Source of the DNA: an archaeon
GTDB taxonomy: Archaea; Nanobdellota; Nanobdellia; Woesearchaeales; GW2011-AR9
NCBI GenBank assembly: GCA_018670085.1
Contig: JABHRS010000019.1
Location: 1-32,232, forward strand
Direction of reading: 5' to 3'
Length of the DNA stretch: 32,232 nt
Part shown: positions 16,685 to 24,293 of the stretch, one piece after another
How the letters are laid out: each line of letters opens with the position of its first letter
Position numbering within the stretch: the first letter of the stretch is position 1
Notes under the pieces: generated by a model
Database searches by the model: none
Seen by the model: only the letters and a program-made list of their open reading frames with translations
What the model was told of the DNA's origin: nothing
Program-made: the position numbers and the translations under genes

Positions 16685-18205
16685 TTAACTACTAGTCGCC
16701 GCAACATAAGCTGCAACAAAATTCAACACATCTGCAAACGTTAGTATCCCATCACCGTTCATATCAGCAACACCAGAATAACTTTCACCATAATAAGTAT
16801 CCAACAACAAGTTAAAATCATTAATATCTGTTGCATCAAACAGATAATCTTCATTAATATCTCCAGCAATAGGGCAGTCCAAACTACTTGTTGGATTTAA
16901 TCCATGTTCAACTTCATCTTCATTTAAACATCCATCGCCGTCTGAATCAACGCCTGATTCCATACATTGATAAGTTGAAATTGAATCCCAAACTCCACCA
17001 AAATCAGAACAAGTTTCTTCAGAGAAACAAAAACTCAAATCCAAAAGACACGCACAATCAGAATCATCGGTATCTATATCACCATCACCATCAGTATCGA
17101 ATCCATCAGTACAACTTGCATAACTTGATTCACTTTCTTCACAAGAAACTCCTTCTGGGCCAATTAATCCTAAACACCCATCATCAGCGCAATCAATATT
17201 TCCATCACCATCATTATCAAATCCATCAACACAACTGGCATCATCTAATTCGAAATCACATCCATCAGGAGTACCATCGCTATCAGAATCCAAACTATCA
17301 TCATAACCATTACAAACATCTCCATAATCGACAACACCATCACCATCACTATCAATATCACAATAATTATTATTGTCAGCAGTAGAAGTGAAATCCGGCC
17401 AACCGGCTGCAGTCTCCCTAACATTTCCAGTGGTAGAAACACCAAAGTAATTATCAGCACCAGTTACTTCTTCAATGTAAGTCCCATCATCAGCAGCGTA
17501 AAAATCTTCATTGCTTGAGCTGCAGATAATATTTGAGAACAGAGTATTTCCAATAGCCTCATTAAAAGGACCACCTTGCCCCTTGATAAAAAAACCACGG
17601 GAATCACTATCCAAGATAAGATTATTCTCGAAGTTATTATATGATGAAGTCTGAATAGTAATTCCATACAAGTTTTCTGAAAAATTATTTCCATAAACTT
17701 CAGCATAGTTTACATCCCAAAATCTCAATGCAGTATTTCCCAAGTTATCATGAGCATAATTTTCTTCAATTGTTGGATAATCTGAATTAATTAATACGAT
17801 CCCCCAGTTATCTACTGAATAAATAATATTATTACTAACATTTGCATAATTAGCTTGTTTTAATTGGATACCATTTTCAAAACCTGTGATTTCACAGTTA
17901 TTAATTTCCAAATATTGAGAAGGAGAAGAATATACACCATTTGTTCCAGAGGAAGAAACACCTGTAATAGAATAGCCATTACAATTCAAAGAGACATAAT
18001 CAGTTGATGACCCAGTTACTCCAAAGATAATTCCATCACCAGCACAGCTAAGATCACCAGTAAGTTCATATTCACCAGTAGATGAAATTGTTGTACCACA
18101 ATCTGCACTAGTAATTACAGTTGCTGCGAATACAGAAGAGCTACTAATTAAAAATAAAACAATCAAAATTACTAACAGACTAACAGAACTATTTTTCCTA
18201 ACCAT
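16685..18205 (-). CDS. Secreted beta-helix protein with Ca-binding repeats and dockerin (506 aa)
   Basis: Third paralogue, first in the cluster. ATG 18205 is preferred over in-frame TTG 18214 or GTG 18208. It gives MVRKN, like the 502-aa paralogue, and it sits about 33 nt from the TATA centre. Signal peptide about 1-28. Beta-helix about 45-225. Asp/Cys-rich repeats about 270-430 include DIDSDGDGVVD, two CxDGFDxDGDGxID units and DSDGDGCLNEDE. The dockerin at the end has loops DINEDYLFDATD and DMNGDGILTFAD. The first loop has Tyr where Gly is usual, so calcium binding there may be weaker. The tail AATSS matches the paralogues. Likely tethered outside the cell by the cohesin-like protein encoded downstream. 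No enzymatic motif recognised. Confidence 0.85.
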   Translation of the reverse strand: MVRKNSSVSLLVILIVLFLISSSSVFAATVITSADCGTTISSTGEYELTGDLSCAGDGIIFGVTGSSTDYVSLNCNGYSITGVSSSGTNGVYSSPSQYLEINNCEITGFENGIQLKQANYANVSNNIIYSVDNWGIVLINSDYPTIEENYAHDNLGNTALRFWDVNYAEVYGNNFSENLYGITIQTSSYNNFENNLILDSDSRGFFIKGQGGPFNEAIGNTLFSNIICSSSNEDFYAADDGTYIEEVTGADNYFGVSTTGNVRETAAGWPDFTSTADNNNYCDIDSDGDGVVDYGDVCNGYDDSLDSDSDGTPDGCDFELDDASCVDGFDNDGDGNIDCADDGCLGLIGPEGVSCEESESSYASCTDGFDTDGDGDIDTDDSDCACLLDLSFCFSEETCSDFGGVWDSISTYQCMESGVDSDGDGCLNEDEVEHGLNPTSSLDCPIAGDINEDYLFDATDINDFNLLLDTYYGESYSGVADMNGDGILTFADVLNFVAAYVAATSS

Positions 18206-18233
18206 CACAACCAATAATTAACAAGAACTTCTC

Positions 18234-18242
18234 GTATATAAA
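18234..18242 (-). promoter_or_regulatory. Promoter of the dockerin gene cluster
   Basis: Minus strand TTTATATAC is preceded by GCTATC. Start is predicted near 18211, only a few nt before the first ATG/GTG. No SD is seen, which fits a leaderless first gene. Confidence 0.5.
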
Positions 18243-18330
18243 GATAGCGTCAATTAACATTTTAAAAATAAAATAAAAAAAGTGAGAAATAAGTGAGGAA
18301 TAAATAAAAAATGAACAAGAAATAAAAAAG

Positions 18331-18413
18331 CGCTCGGACTGGGATTTGAACCCAGATATCCATAGGAAACAGGATTAGCAATCCTGCGCAGTACCAAATT
18401 GTGCCATCCGAGC
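18331..18413 (-). tRNA. tRNA-Ser (GCU)
   Basis: 83-nt class II tRNA. Acceptor GCTCGGA/TCCGAGC with discriminator G73 (a serine identity base). Anticodon stem CAGGA/TCCTG with loop TTGCTAA, so anticodon GCU reads AGC/AGU. The variable arm is long (about 15 nt), and the T arm is CTGGG-TTCAAAT-CCCAG. No intron, CCA not encoded. A T6 run (18325-18330 region) follows as terminator. Confidence 0.95.
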
Positions 18414-18440
18414 AAACGCAATTGAATTTCATCCTTTCAA

Positions 18441-18450
18441 TATTTAAAGC
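18441..18450 (-). promoter_or_regulatory. TATA box of tRNA-Ser
   Basis: Minus strand GCTTTAAATA has an AAA-rich BRE and is centred about 32 nt upstream of the mature 5' end. Confidence 0.5.
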
Positions 18451-18555
18451 TTTTGTTCAAAATAAAAAATTACAGAAAATTATCCAAAAAAATGAAAAAA
18501 TTAATTTAAAAAAAAGAATAATTAAAAAAATAATCAGAAAAGATTACCCAAAGAA

Positions 18556-20769
18556 TTACTCGCTCAACCGACGCTCATCTCGCTCAACAACTAGCTTTGC
18601 AACAAATTCATCAACTGCAACCCCGAATTCAGTTTTGCCAGATTCACGATTTCTAACTGCCAAAGTTCCAGCTTCCAATTCCTTGTCCCCTATAGTTAAG
18701 ATATAATTCACATGTTCCAATTGTGCTTCACGAATTTTCTTACCAATAGTTTCACGCCGGTTATCAACTTCAGATCTCAAATCCACTGATTGAAATTTGG
18801 CTTCCAACTTACGAGCAAATTCTTCATGCCTATCTGCAACAGTTACAATTTTCACCTGCACAGGACTAATCCATAAAGGGAATTTCCCTGCAAAATGTTC
18901 AATCATTACAGACATAAACCTCTCAAGTGCACCTGAAATTGCTCGATGCAACATAACTGGTCGCTCTTTTTCACCCTTCTCATTCACATATGAAAGATCA
19001 AAACGATTAGGTAAATTAAAATCACATTGAATTGTTGCCAATTGCCATTCACGATCCAAAGCATCCTTAAACATAAAATCCAATTTAGGTCCATAAAAAG
19101 CAGCTTCTCCCTCTATTCTTTTGAAAGGAAGTTTATTATCCTTAGCAGATTTTTCCAACGCATTCTCAGCTATATCCCAAACCTCATTGGATCCAAGATA
19201 TTTACTCATATCATCGCCACGAACAGATAAACTTACCCAATAGTCTGCATCCATTCCAAAAGTTTTGTAAAATTTCAAAACAATATCAATCATAGTTGCA
19301 ACTTCTTGCTCAATTTGGTCTACACGACAAAAGATATGTCCGTCATCTTGAGTGATTGCACGCACCCGACTTAAACCAGTTAATTGTCCAGGTTTTTCAT
19401 CTCGGTAAACAACAGTTGGTTCAAAAAATCTAACTGGAAGATCACGGTAGCTATAACTAAAAGCATCAAAGATTTGAGTATGGTGTGGACAATTCATTGG
19501 CTTTAAAACAAAATCTTCATAGTGCCCTTTAACCTTAAATAATTCCTCACCAAATTTTTCCCAGTGACCACTAGTTTTGTATAAATCAGTTTTTGCAATA
19601 TGAGGAATCCCAACTTGCGAATACCCTCTATTTTTATGCAAATCCCATAAAAAATCAGTTATTTCTTTTTTTATGATCATTCCTTTTGGTGCAAAAAGTG
19701 GCATTCCGGCTCCGACCAAGTCAGAAATCACAAACAGACCTTGTTCTTTTCCGATTTTAATATGTGATCTTGCTTCAGCTTCAGCATGTTTTTTCTTATA
19801 TGATTCTAACTGTTCAGAATTTTCATAAGCAACTAATCTTAACCTAACTAGTTGTTTATTTTGTTGATTTCCTTTCCAGTAAATACTCCCAAGGCCAACT
19901 AATTCAAAAGCACCAACAGCACTCACTGATTCACTAACAGCATCAAGTAGTAGCGGAACAACATTTACACCGTCAAGACTGAACACTTTTTTATCAGAAC
20001 CGATATCAGCTAAGATCTCTTTTTGCCATTTACTTTCTATTTTTGAATTTTCAACAACAGAAATTTTAGTACCAGCTGTGATAATTTCTTGCATTTTTGA
20101 GCTAATTCTACCAAACGCTTTTTGTTTAATTTTAACTCCTGAAAAATCCACAAACACTTGTTCATGATAAAATCCCACATCAGCTACAATAGAGTCAGGA
20201 TACAACTCCTTAACTGCCTTTGCAAGAACCAATCCAGCAGTCATTGCCACCTTCTCAGATGAACTTGCTTCTTTTTCTTCAAATTCAAAAGGTATGTCAT
20301 TATGCACCTTTTTCAAATCTTTTCCAGCAATTAATGGTGCATCTTCAGCAGTGATATTACGTGATAACTCTGATAACGGGTGTCCCTTACATGAAATGTT
20401 AAAAGATTTATACCAACCAAATGGTGCCCGTACAACTTCATAGTCTCCTGACTCCCGCAGTTTTATTTCAGCTTCTTTCATTATCGAAATTGCAAAATCA
20501 GGACGAGATAATTTACTACTAAGATGAGCATAAGGGTATAACACTACTTTTTTAGCATTAACTTTACCAGCTATATCAATTACTTCAGCAACATATTTTG
20601 CCAGGATTTTGGATTCAGCATCCTCGTCCAACTTCTCAGCTGCAGTGAACACCACCAAACATTCTTCGATTCGTTTAGTATCTTTAGTTACATCTGCTTC
20701 AGCCCCCTTAAAGGCTTTTTTCTTTGCAGTAAATTCGATAAAATCGGCGTGGATTGCAAGTATTTTCAT
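18556..20769 (-). CDS. thrS: Threonyl-tRNA synthetase, hybrid domain layout (737 aa)
   Basis: Charges tRNA-Thr. Residues 1-140 form the archaeal N-terminal editing domain (D-aminoacyl-tRNA deacylase-like: MKILAIHADF, YPYAHLSS, RAPFGWYKSF, CKGHPLSELSR), which clears Ser-tRNA. Residues about 168-345 align with the bacterial ThrRS N2 region (AVKELYPDSIVADVGFYHE; SIYWKGNQQNKQL; HIKIGKEQGLF). Its catalytic HxxxH and the Cys/His of the second motif are absent. Then comes the class II core: Zn ligands Cys427 (NCPHH), His478 (QDDGHIF) and His608 (MLHRAI), plus motif 2 (RVRAITQDDGH). The anticodon domain starts about 635. Length is about 110 over the archaeal norm. SD GAGG lies 7 nt before the ATG. 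No neighbouring gene is clearly linked. Confidence 0.96.
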   Translation of the reverse strand: MKILAIHADFIEFTAKKKAFKGAEADVTKDTKRIEECLVVFTAAEKLDEDAESKILAKYVAEVIDIAGKVNAKKVVLYPYAHLSSKLSRPDFAISIMKEAEIKLRESGDYEVVRAPFGWYKSFNISCKGHPLSELSRNITAEDAPLIAGKDLKKVHNDIPFEFEEKEASSSEKVAMTAGLVLAKAVKELYPDSIVADVGFYHEQVFVDFSGVKIKQKAFGRISSKMQEIITAGTKISVVENSKIESKWQKEILADIGSDKKVFSLDGVNVVPLLLDAVSESVSAVGAFELVGLGSIYWKGNQQNKQLVRLRLVAYENSEQLESYKKKHAEAEARSHIKIGKEQGLFVISDLVGAGMPLFAPKGMIIKKEITDFLWDLHKNRGYSQVGIPHIAKTDLYKTSGHWEKFGEELFKVKGHYEDFVLKPMNCPHHTQIFDAFSYSYRDLPVRFFEPTVVYRDEKPGQLTGLSRVRAITQDDGHIFCRVDQIEQEVATMIDIVLKFYKTFGMDADYWVSLSVRGDDMSKYLGSNEVWDIAENALEKSAKDNKLPFKRIEGEAAFYGPKLDFMFKDALDREWQLATIQCDFNLPNRFDLSYVNEKGEKERPVMLHRAISGALERFMSVMIEHFAGKFPLWISPVQVKIVTVADRHEEFARKLEAKFQSVDLRSEVDNRRETIGKKIREAQLEHVNYILTIGDKELEAGTLAVRNRESGKTEFGVAVDEFVAKLVVERDERRLSE

Positions 20770-20905
20770 TTTCGTACCTCGTTTGACATAATTCTAATTT
20801 TAATTTTTAATAGTATTCATCTAGTTCAAACTAGCTTCTATAAAAAGATATTCCAAAAAATCCCACCAACCCATTACAAATCTAAAAAAAATGCAAAAAC
20901 CCTAA
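20770..20905. other. Intergenic region upstream of thrS
   Basis: Minus strand carries the thrS SD (20777-20780) and an AT-rich stretch with a possible TATA (20801-20811). A T8 run near 20885 follows the small upstream frame and could terminate it. Nothing else is recognised. Confidence 0.4.
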
Positions 20906-20995
20906 CTATGCAGTTGTGGCAGTTGTTGTTATAGTTGTAGTAGTTCCAGACCTAGCAGAATCAATAAACTTCTGAAACAAAACATCTACATACAT
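20906..20995 (-). CDS. Possible 29-aa peptide gene, Thr-rich tail
   Basis: A short frame, MYVDVLFQKFIDSARSG followed by a Thr/Ala/Ile tail (TTTTITTTATTA). I do not recognise it. What supports it is context. A good TATA box (TTTAAATATAA, 21014-21024) is centred 25 nt upstream of the ATG, the same spacing as the confident leaderless genes here, and T-rich DNA follows the stop. The 17-residue head could be an amphipathic helix. It could instead be a short noncoding transcript, or chance. Confidence 0.35.
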   Translation of the reverse strand: MYVDVLFQKFIDSARSGTTTTITTTATTA

Positions 20996-21013
20996 AAGAA
21001 TTAGAATATTACA

Positions 21014-21024
21014 ATTATATTTAA
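21014..21024 (-). promoter_or_regulatory. TATA box ahead of the 29-codon frame
   Basis: Minus strand CTTTAAATATAA, centre about 25 nt from ATG 20995. It might also serve thrS with a long leader. Confidence 0.4.
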
Positions 21025-21111
21025 AGATTATTACTAAGAATTGAACAATTTGAAGGTTAAGTCAGAAATTAATAATAAAAAATAAAAAAAAAATAAAAAA
21101 AAAAAGGAAAT

Positions 21112-21645
21112 TTATCTTTTCCGCTTTTTAGCTGCTTTCTTTTTAGTCGCTTTTTTCTTCTTAGCTACTTTCTTTTTAACAGCTTTTTTCTTCTTAGCAG
21201 GTTTCTTCTTAGCAGCTTTTTTCTTCTTAACAGCTTTCTTCTTCTTAGCTGGTTTCTTTTTAGCAGCTTTTTTCTTCTTAACTACTTTCTTCTTAACAGC
21301 TTTTTTCTTCTTAGCAGGTTTCTTTTTAGCTACTTTTCTTTTAGTTGCTTTTTTCTTAACTGCTTTTCTTTTTGTTGCTTTCTTTTTAGCAGTCTTCTTT
21401 TTACCAACTTTACGGCCACGAGCCATTGATGCACGTGCAACATTACCTTTCTTATCTATAAAATATAAATAACCAGACTCTTTCTTAACTCCAACTTTTG
21501 CTACTTTCTTCCGACTAGCTTTACCCTTTTTTCGACCTGCACGGCTCATTTGTGCACGAGAAATATCCCCGTCTTTGTCAATAAAATATAAATAACCAGA
21601 CTCTTTTTTTAATCCAACTTTTGCTACAACTTGAGTTTTTGCCAT
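21112..21645 (-). CDS. Histone-H1-like basic protein with duplicated N-terminal motif (177 aa)
   Basis: Residues 8-33 and 48-73 are near-identical copies of one motif: VAKVGLKKESGYLYFIDK and VAKVGVKKESGYLYFIDK, each followed by an acidic/neutral GD-I or GN-V turn and RA-x-M. Each looks like a small beta-hairpin unit. From about residue 80 to the end the chain is almost only Lys, Ala, Arg, Thr, Val and Pro in KKKPAKKKKAVKKK-type repeats. This is the composition of H1 C-terminal tails and bacterial H1-like proteins, which coat and condense DNA. The repeats suggest growth by slippage. SD GAGGT lies 9 nt before the ATG. A strong TATA box is far upstream (21847-21857), implying a long leader. The DNA-binding role is inferred from composition; RNA binding is also possible. 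Confidence 0.82.
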   Translation of the reverse strand: MAKTQVVAKVGLKKESGYLYFIDKDGDISRAQMSRAGRKKGKASRKKVAKVGVKKESGYLYFIDKKGNVARASMARGRKVGKKKTAKKKATKRKAVKKKATKRKVAKKKPAKKKKAVKKKVVKKKKAAKKKPAKKKKAVKKKKAAKKKPAKKKKAVKKKVAKKKKATKKKAAKKRKR

Positions 21646-22105
21646 ATTGTATTTACCTCATTTCTTTGTTTTTCTTTCCCATGTTTATGGGCGCAAAAAA
21701 ATCAAAACTTCCTTACACAAGAGATCTAATGATTTCTACATGCTAAAAAATGTTAATTCCCATACGTTTTTAATTGTGATATAGAACTAAAAATAAATAT
21801 TTCTTGTTCCACACCCCCTTTTCCGAGGATAAAGGAGTTATTTTGGGTATATAAATGTTTCTTTTTCTCGAGGACAAATAAGTTTCAACCCAGGACAAAA
21901 AATAGTTATTAACAAGAAATAATTGAAACTTGTGATCAAAGAGGGAAAAAAAGAGAGAAGGAGAAAGGAAAAAAAATAAAACTAAAACTAACACTAAAAC
22001 TAAAAAATAAACCATATAAAATAAACAATAAATTAAAAATAAAATTTAAATTAAAATTAAAGATAAGATTAAAATTAGAAAAACAATAAAATATTTATTT
22101 GAAAA
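21646..22105. other. 460-nt gap: long leader, TATA box and inverted repeat
   Basis: Minus strand holds ACATTTATATACCC (TATA, 21845-21858), which would start a leader of about 180 nt for the H1-like gene. That leader contains a small hairpin CCCAtaaacATGGG (about 21680-21693). Upstream of the box, AAGTTTCAA (21880-21888) and TTGAAACTT (21923-21931) form a 9-bp inverted repeat 34 nt apart. The 21960-22100 part is A-rich with an AAAACT-type repeat (T-rich on the minus strand), a plausible terminator for the Dph2 gene. An 81-codon minus frame here looks like low-complexity noise. Confidence 0.4.
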
Positions 22106-22819
22106 TTAAAACACTCCTTTATCTCCTGAAAACCACCCAATTTCAGTTAAATCTCTTAAATTAACACATTTAAAATCCTGTACAATTCTTGGACATCCAG
22201 TATTCACCCACATATCAATAAAATTGAAATCTTCTAATTTTGAAACATTAATATTATCTGTTAAAAACACATGAATCCTTTTACCTTTTCCTTCCATCTC
22301 TTTTCGAAACATTTCAACTGCTCGTGATTGATTTTGTCCTGGTTTACGAGTTACAAGCACTCCAATGTCTTCGCTTACAATAAATTTTGAAAGCCGACCC
22401 ATCTTTTTCTTCTTCAAACTCTCCAAATAATTCAAATCCAATTCTTTTACAGTTTCTCCACGAGGACAATACATAAAAACAGGTTTTTCATTTCGATACA
22501 AAAGAGCAGTTGGATGAAATAATCCATCTCCTAAATATACAAAAGCATCAAAAACATTCTTAGAATCATGTGTCTCCTTAGAATCTTCAGTTATCTTAAA
22601 CACATCACAACCTAAAATCTGTCCAGGGTACTGGCCATGTCGGCTTTCAAACACTTGAACTACCTTCCCTGCATCCTCTAAGAACTTTTGAAGCTGTGGT
22701 AAATAGTCCAAATATTGAATGTTACTACAGATTACAACTCGTTTTGGAGTTTTATCAATTAACTCTTGAGTAAACTTCACTTTTCCAGTATATTTGACTT
22801 CAATAAATAAGGATTTCAT
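22106..22819 (-). CDS. dph2: Diphthamide biosynthesis protein Dph2-like, lacking domain 1 (237 aa)
   Basis: Dph2 uses a 4Fe-4S cluster and SAM to add a 3-amino-3-carboxypropyl group to a histidine of elongation factor 2. Domains 2 and 3 match: PGQILGC (Cys71), HPTALLY, MYCPRG and VNTGCPRI (Cys209), equal to Cys163 and Cys287 of Pyrococcus Dph2. The protein begins just where the family passes from domain 1 to 2, so about 85-100 residues and the first cluster cysteine (Cys59) are missing. Start ATG 22819 is chosen because a TATA box (22842-22853) is centred about 28 nt upstream. An in-frame ATG at 22843 overlaps that box. No coding remnant of domain 1 is seen upstream. It is either part of a split enzyme or defective. 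Confidence 0.85.
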   Translation of the reverse strand: MKSLFIEVKYTGKVKFTQELIDKTPKRVVICSNIQYLDYLPQLQKFLEDAGKVVQVFESRHGQYPGQILGCDVFKITEDSKETHDSKNVFDAFVYLGDGLFHPTALLYRNEKPVFMYCPRGETVKELDLNYLESLKKKKMGRLSKFIVSEDIGVLVTRKPGQNQSRAVEMFRKEMEGKGKRIHVFLTDNINVSKLEDFNFIDMWVNTGCPRIVQDFKCVNLRDLTEIGWFSGDKGVF

Positions 22820-22841
22820 ATAGGTATTCAGACCAGCACCC

Positions 22842-22853
22842 ATTTAAATATAT
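22842..22853 (-). promoter_or_regulatory. TATA box of dph2
   Basis: Minus strand ATATATTTAAAT, centre about 28 nt from ATG 22819. Confidence 0.5.
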
Positions 22854-22900
22854 TATGTCAAAAATAGCTATTAGAAGAGTGAATAGTAAGAAGCAACAAA

Positions 22901-22910
22901 TAATTAAAGC
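22901..22910 (+). promoter_or_regulatory. TATA-like element of the Mre11 gene
   Basis: TAATTAAAGC is centred about 27 nt before ATG 22932. No SD is present, so a leaderless start fits. Confidence 0.4.
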
Positions 22911-22931
22911 CTCATCATTCAAAAAATCAAG

Positions 22932-24293
22932 ATGGATGAAAACAATTATGATAATAATAACGATAATGATGATAATAATAACAATACTAATAATTATCAG
23001 TTAAACAATAATATTAGCAAAAATTCTTTTTCTTATGCACATCTTGCAGACTTGCATCTTGGATCATGGAGAGACAGTTCTTTAAGAAAACTTTCAACTG
23101 CAGCATTTGACCTTGCAATACATACATGCATTAGTAAAAAATATGACTTTGTCCTGTTTGCTGGAGATATTTTTAACACAGCACTTCCAGCAATTGATAT
23201 TGTAAACCATATTGCCAAGAAATTACAAGAGTTAAAACAAGCCAAGATCCCCCTTTATGTAATCCCTGGATCACACGATTTTTCTCCGACTGGCAGAAGT
23301 ATGATTGATGTATTAGAAAGCGCTGGCCTATTAATTAACGTCTGTAAAGGAACAGTCAACCCAGACACCAAACAATTAGAGTTAAAGTACACCATAGATC
23401 CAAAAACTGGATCCAAGATCACAGGTATGCTTGGTCGCCGTGGAATGCTTGATCGTAGTTACTATGAAAATTTGGCAAGAACTCCACTAGAAAACGAAAC
23501 TGGTTACAGAATTTTTATGTTCCACACCACCTTAACAGAATTAAAACCAAAACATTTAGAGATGTTAGATTCTCATGCAGCATCTTTTTTGCCAAAAAAT
23601 CAAAATTACTATCCAGGAGGTCACATCCACCATAAATCCATAATAGAGTTAGAAGGTTATGGCCCAATGAGTTATACTGGTCCTTTATTTCCAAACAATT
23701 TTTCCGAACTAGAAAAATATAGTCATGGTGGATTCTACCAAATAACTGTCAACAGGAAGGATGAAAATCAGTTTACCCAACAGATAGAATGGTTACCTCT
23801 GAAGGTCAAGGAGCACCTAGCGTTTCAAATTAATTGCACAAATAAAAGCAAAGAACAAATCCATGAAGAATTTAATCATCTTTTATCTTCAAAAGATTCT
23901 AGAGAAAATATTGTCACGTTAAGGTTATCAGGAAGTATTCAGAATCTACAGCTCAAAGATTTAGAGATATCAAAATTTACAGACCTTGCAAATCAGAAGG
24001 AAGTTTATGCCCTATTATTAAACACTCAAAAAATTCAAAGAGATGAGTTTGAAGGGATTTCATTATCAATGGATTCTAACCCTGAAGAAACTGAAATTGC
24101 TTTAATTAAAGAACATTTAACTACAACTGACAAGACTAAATCAGAATATGAATTTCAACTTACTAAAAGTTTGTTAAGTACCTTAAACACCACCAAAAAG
24201 GAAGGTGAGAAAAGTTATGATTTTCAATCAAGGATAATTGAGAGTTGTAAGGTTTTATTCTCAGATAATGCTCCAATCAAAAATATTGAGTAG
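22932..24293 (+). CDS. mre11: Mre11/SbcD-like DNA repair nuclease (453 aa)
   Basis: Metallophosphoesterase nuclease that with Rad50 processes DNA double-strand ends. Motifs: Asp40 and His42 (LADLHLG), Asp79 (FAGDIFN), GSHD at 113-116, then MFHTTL (about 196) and GGHIHHK (about 227-233). The family's third motif is GNHD; here Ser replaces the metal-ligand Asn. The first 30 residues are an Asn/Asp-rich low-complexity extension encoded by AAT/GAT triplets, and the fold itself starts at about residue 33. The start is supported by a TATA-like element. The last about 160 residues are less conserved and probably form the capping and Rad50-binding part. rad50 is not in the window. The gene is divergent from dph2. 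Confidence 0.9.
   Translation: MDENNYDNNNDNDDNNNNTNNYQLNNNISKNSFSYAHLADLHLGSWRDSSLRKLSTAAFDLAIHTCISKKYDFVLFAGDIFNTALPAIDIVNHIAKKLQELKQAKIPLYVIPGSHDFSPTGRSMIDVLESAGLLINVCKGTVNPDTKQLELKYTIDPKTGSKITGMLGRRGMLDRSYYENLARTPLENETGYRIFMFHTTLTELKPKHLEMLDSHAASFLPKNQNYYPGGHIHHKSIIELEGYGPMSYTGPLFPNNFSELEKYSHGGFYQITVNRKDENQFTQQIEWLPLKVKEHLAFQINCTNKSKEQIHEEFNHLLSSKDSRENIVTLRLSGSIQNLQLKDLEISKFTDLANQKEVYALLLNTQKIQRDEFEGISLSMDSNPEETEIALIKEHLTTTDKTKSEYEFQLTKSLLSTLNTTKKEGEKSYDFQSRIIESCKVLFSDNAPIKNIE
22939..23010. repeat. AAT/GAT triplet-rich tract
   Basis: Imperfect AAT, GAT and AAC triplets encode the Asn/Asp-rich N terminus of the Mre11-like protein. A second non-coding AAT tract lies at about 24423-24449. 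Both are slippage-prone. Confidence 0.55.

Noticed and set aside
15300..17300. Regular ATCACCATCA-type DNA repeats as a CRISPR array
   Set aside because: They are codon repeats of Asp/Gly calcium-binding units in coding frame, without uniform spacers.
21770..22015. 81-codon minus-strand frame in the A-rich gap
   Set aside because: It is built of low-complexity Leu/Val/Phe codons from a terminator-like T-rich tract, and it runs through the TATA box of the next gene.
22855..23002. 49-codon plus frame starting at ATG 22855 between dph2 and mre11
   Set aside because: It overlaps the Mre11 start in another frame, and its Ile-rich end is only the AAT triplet tract read out of frame.
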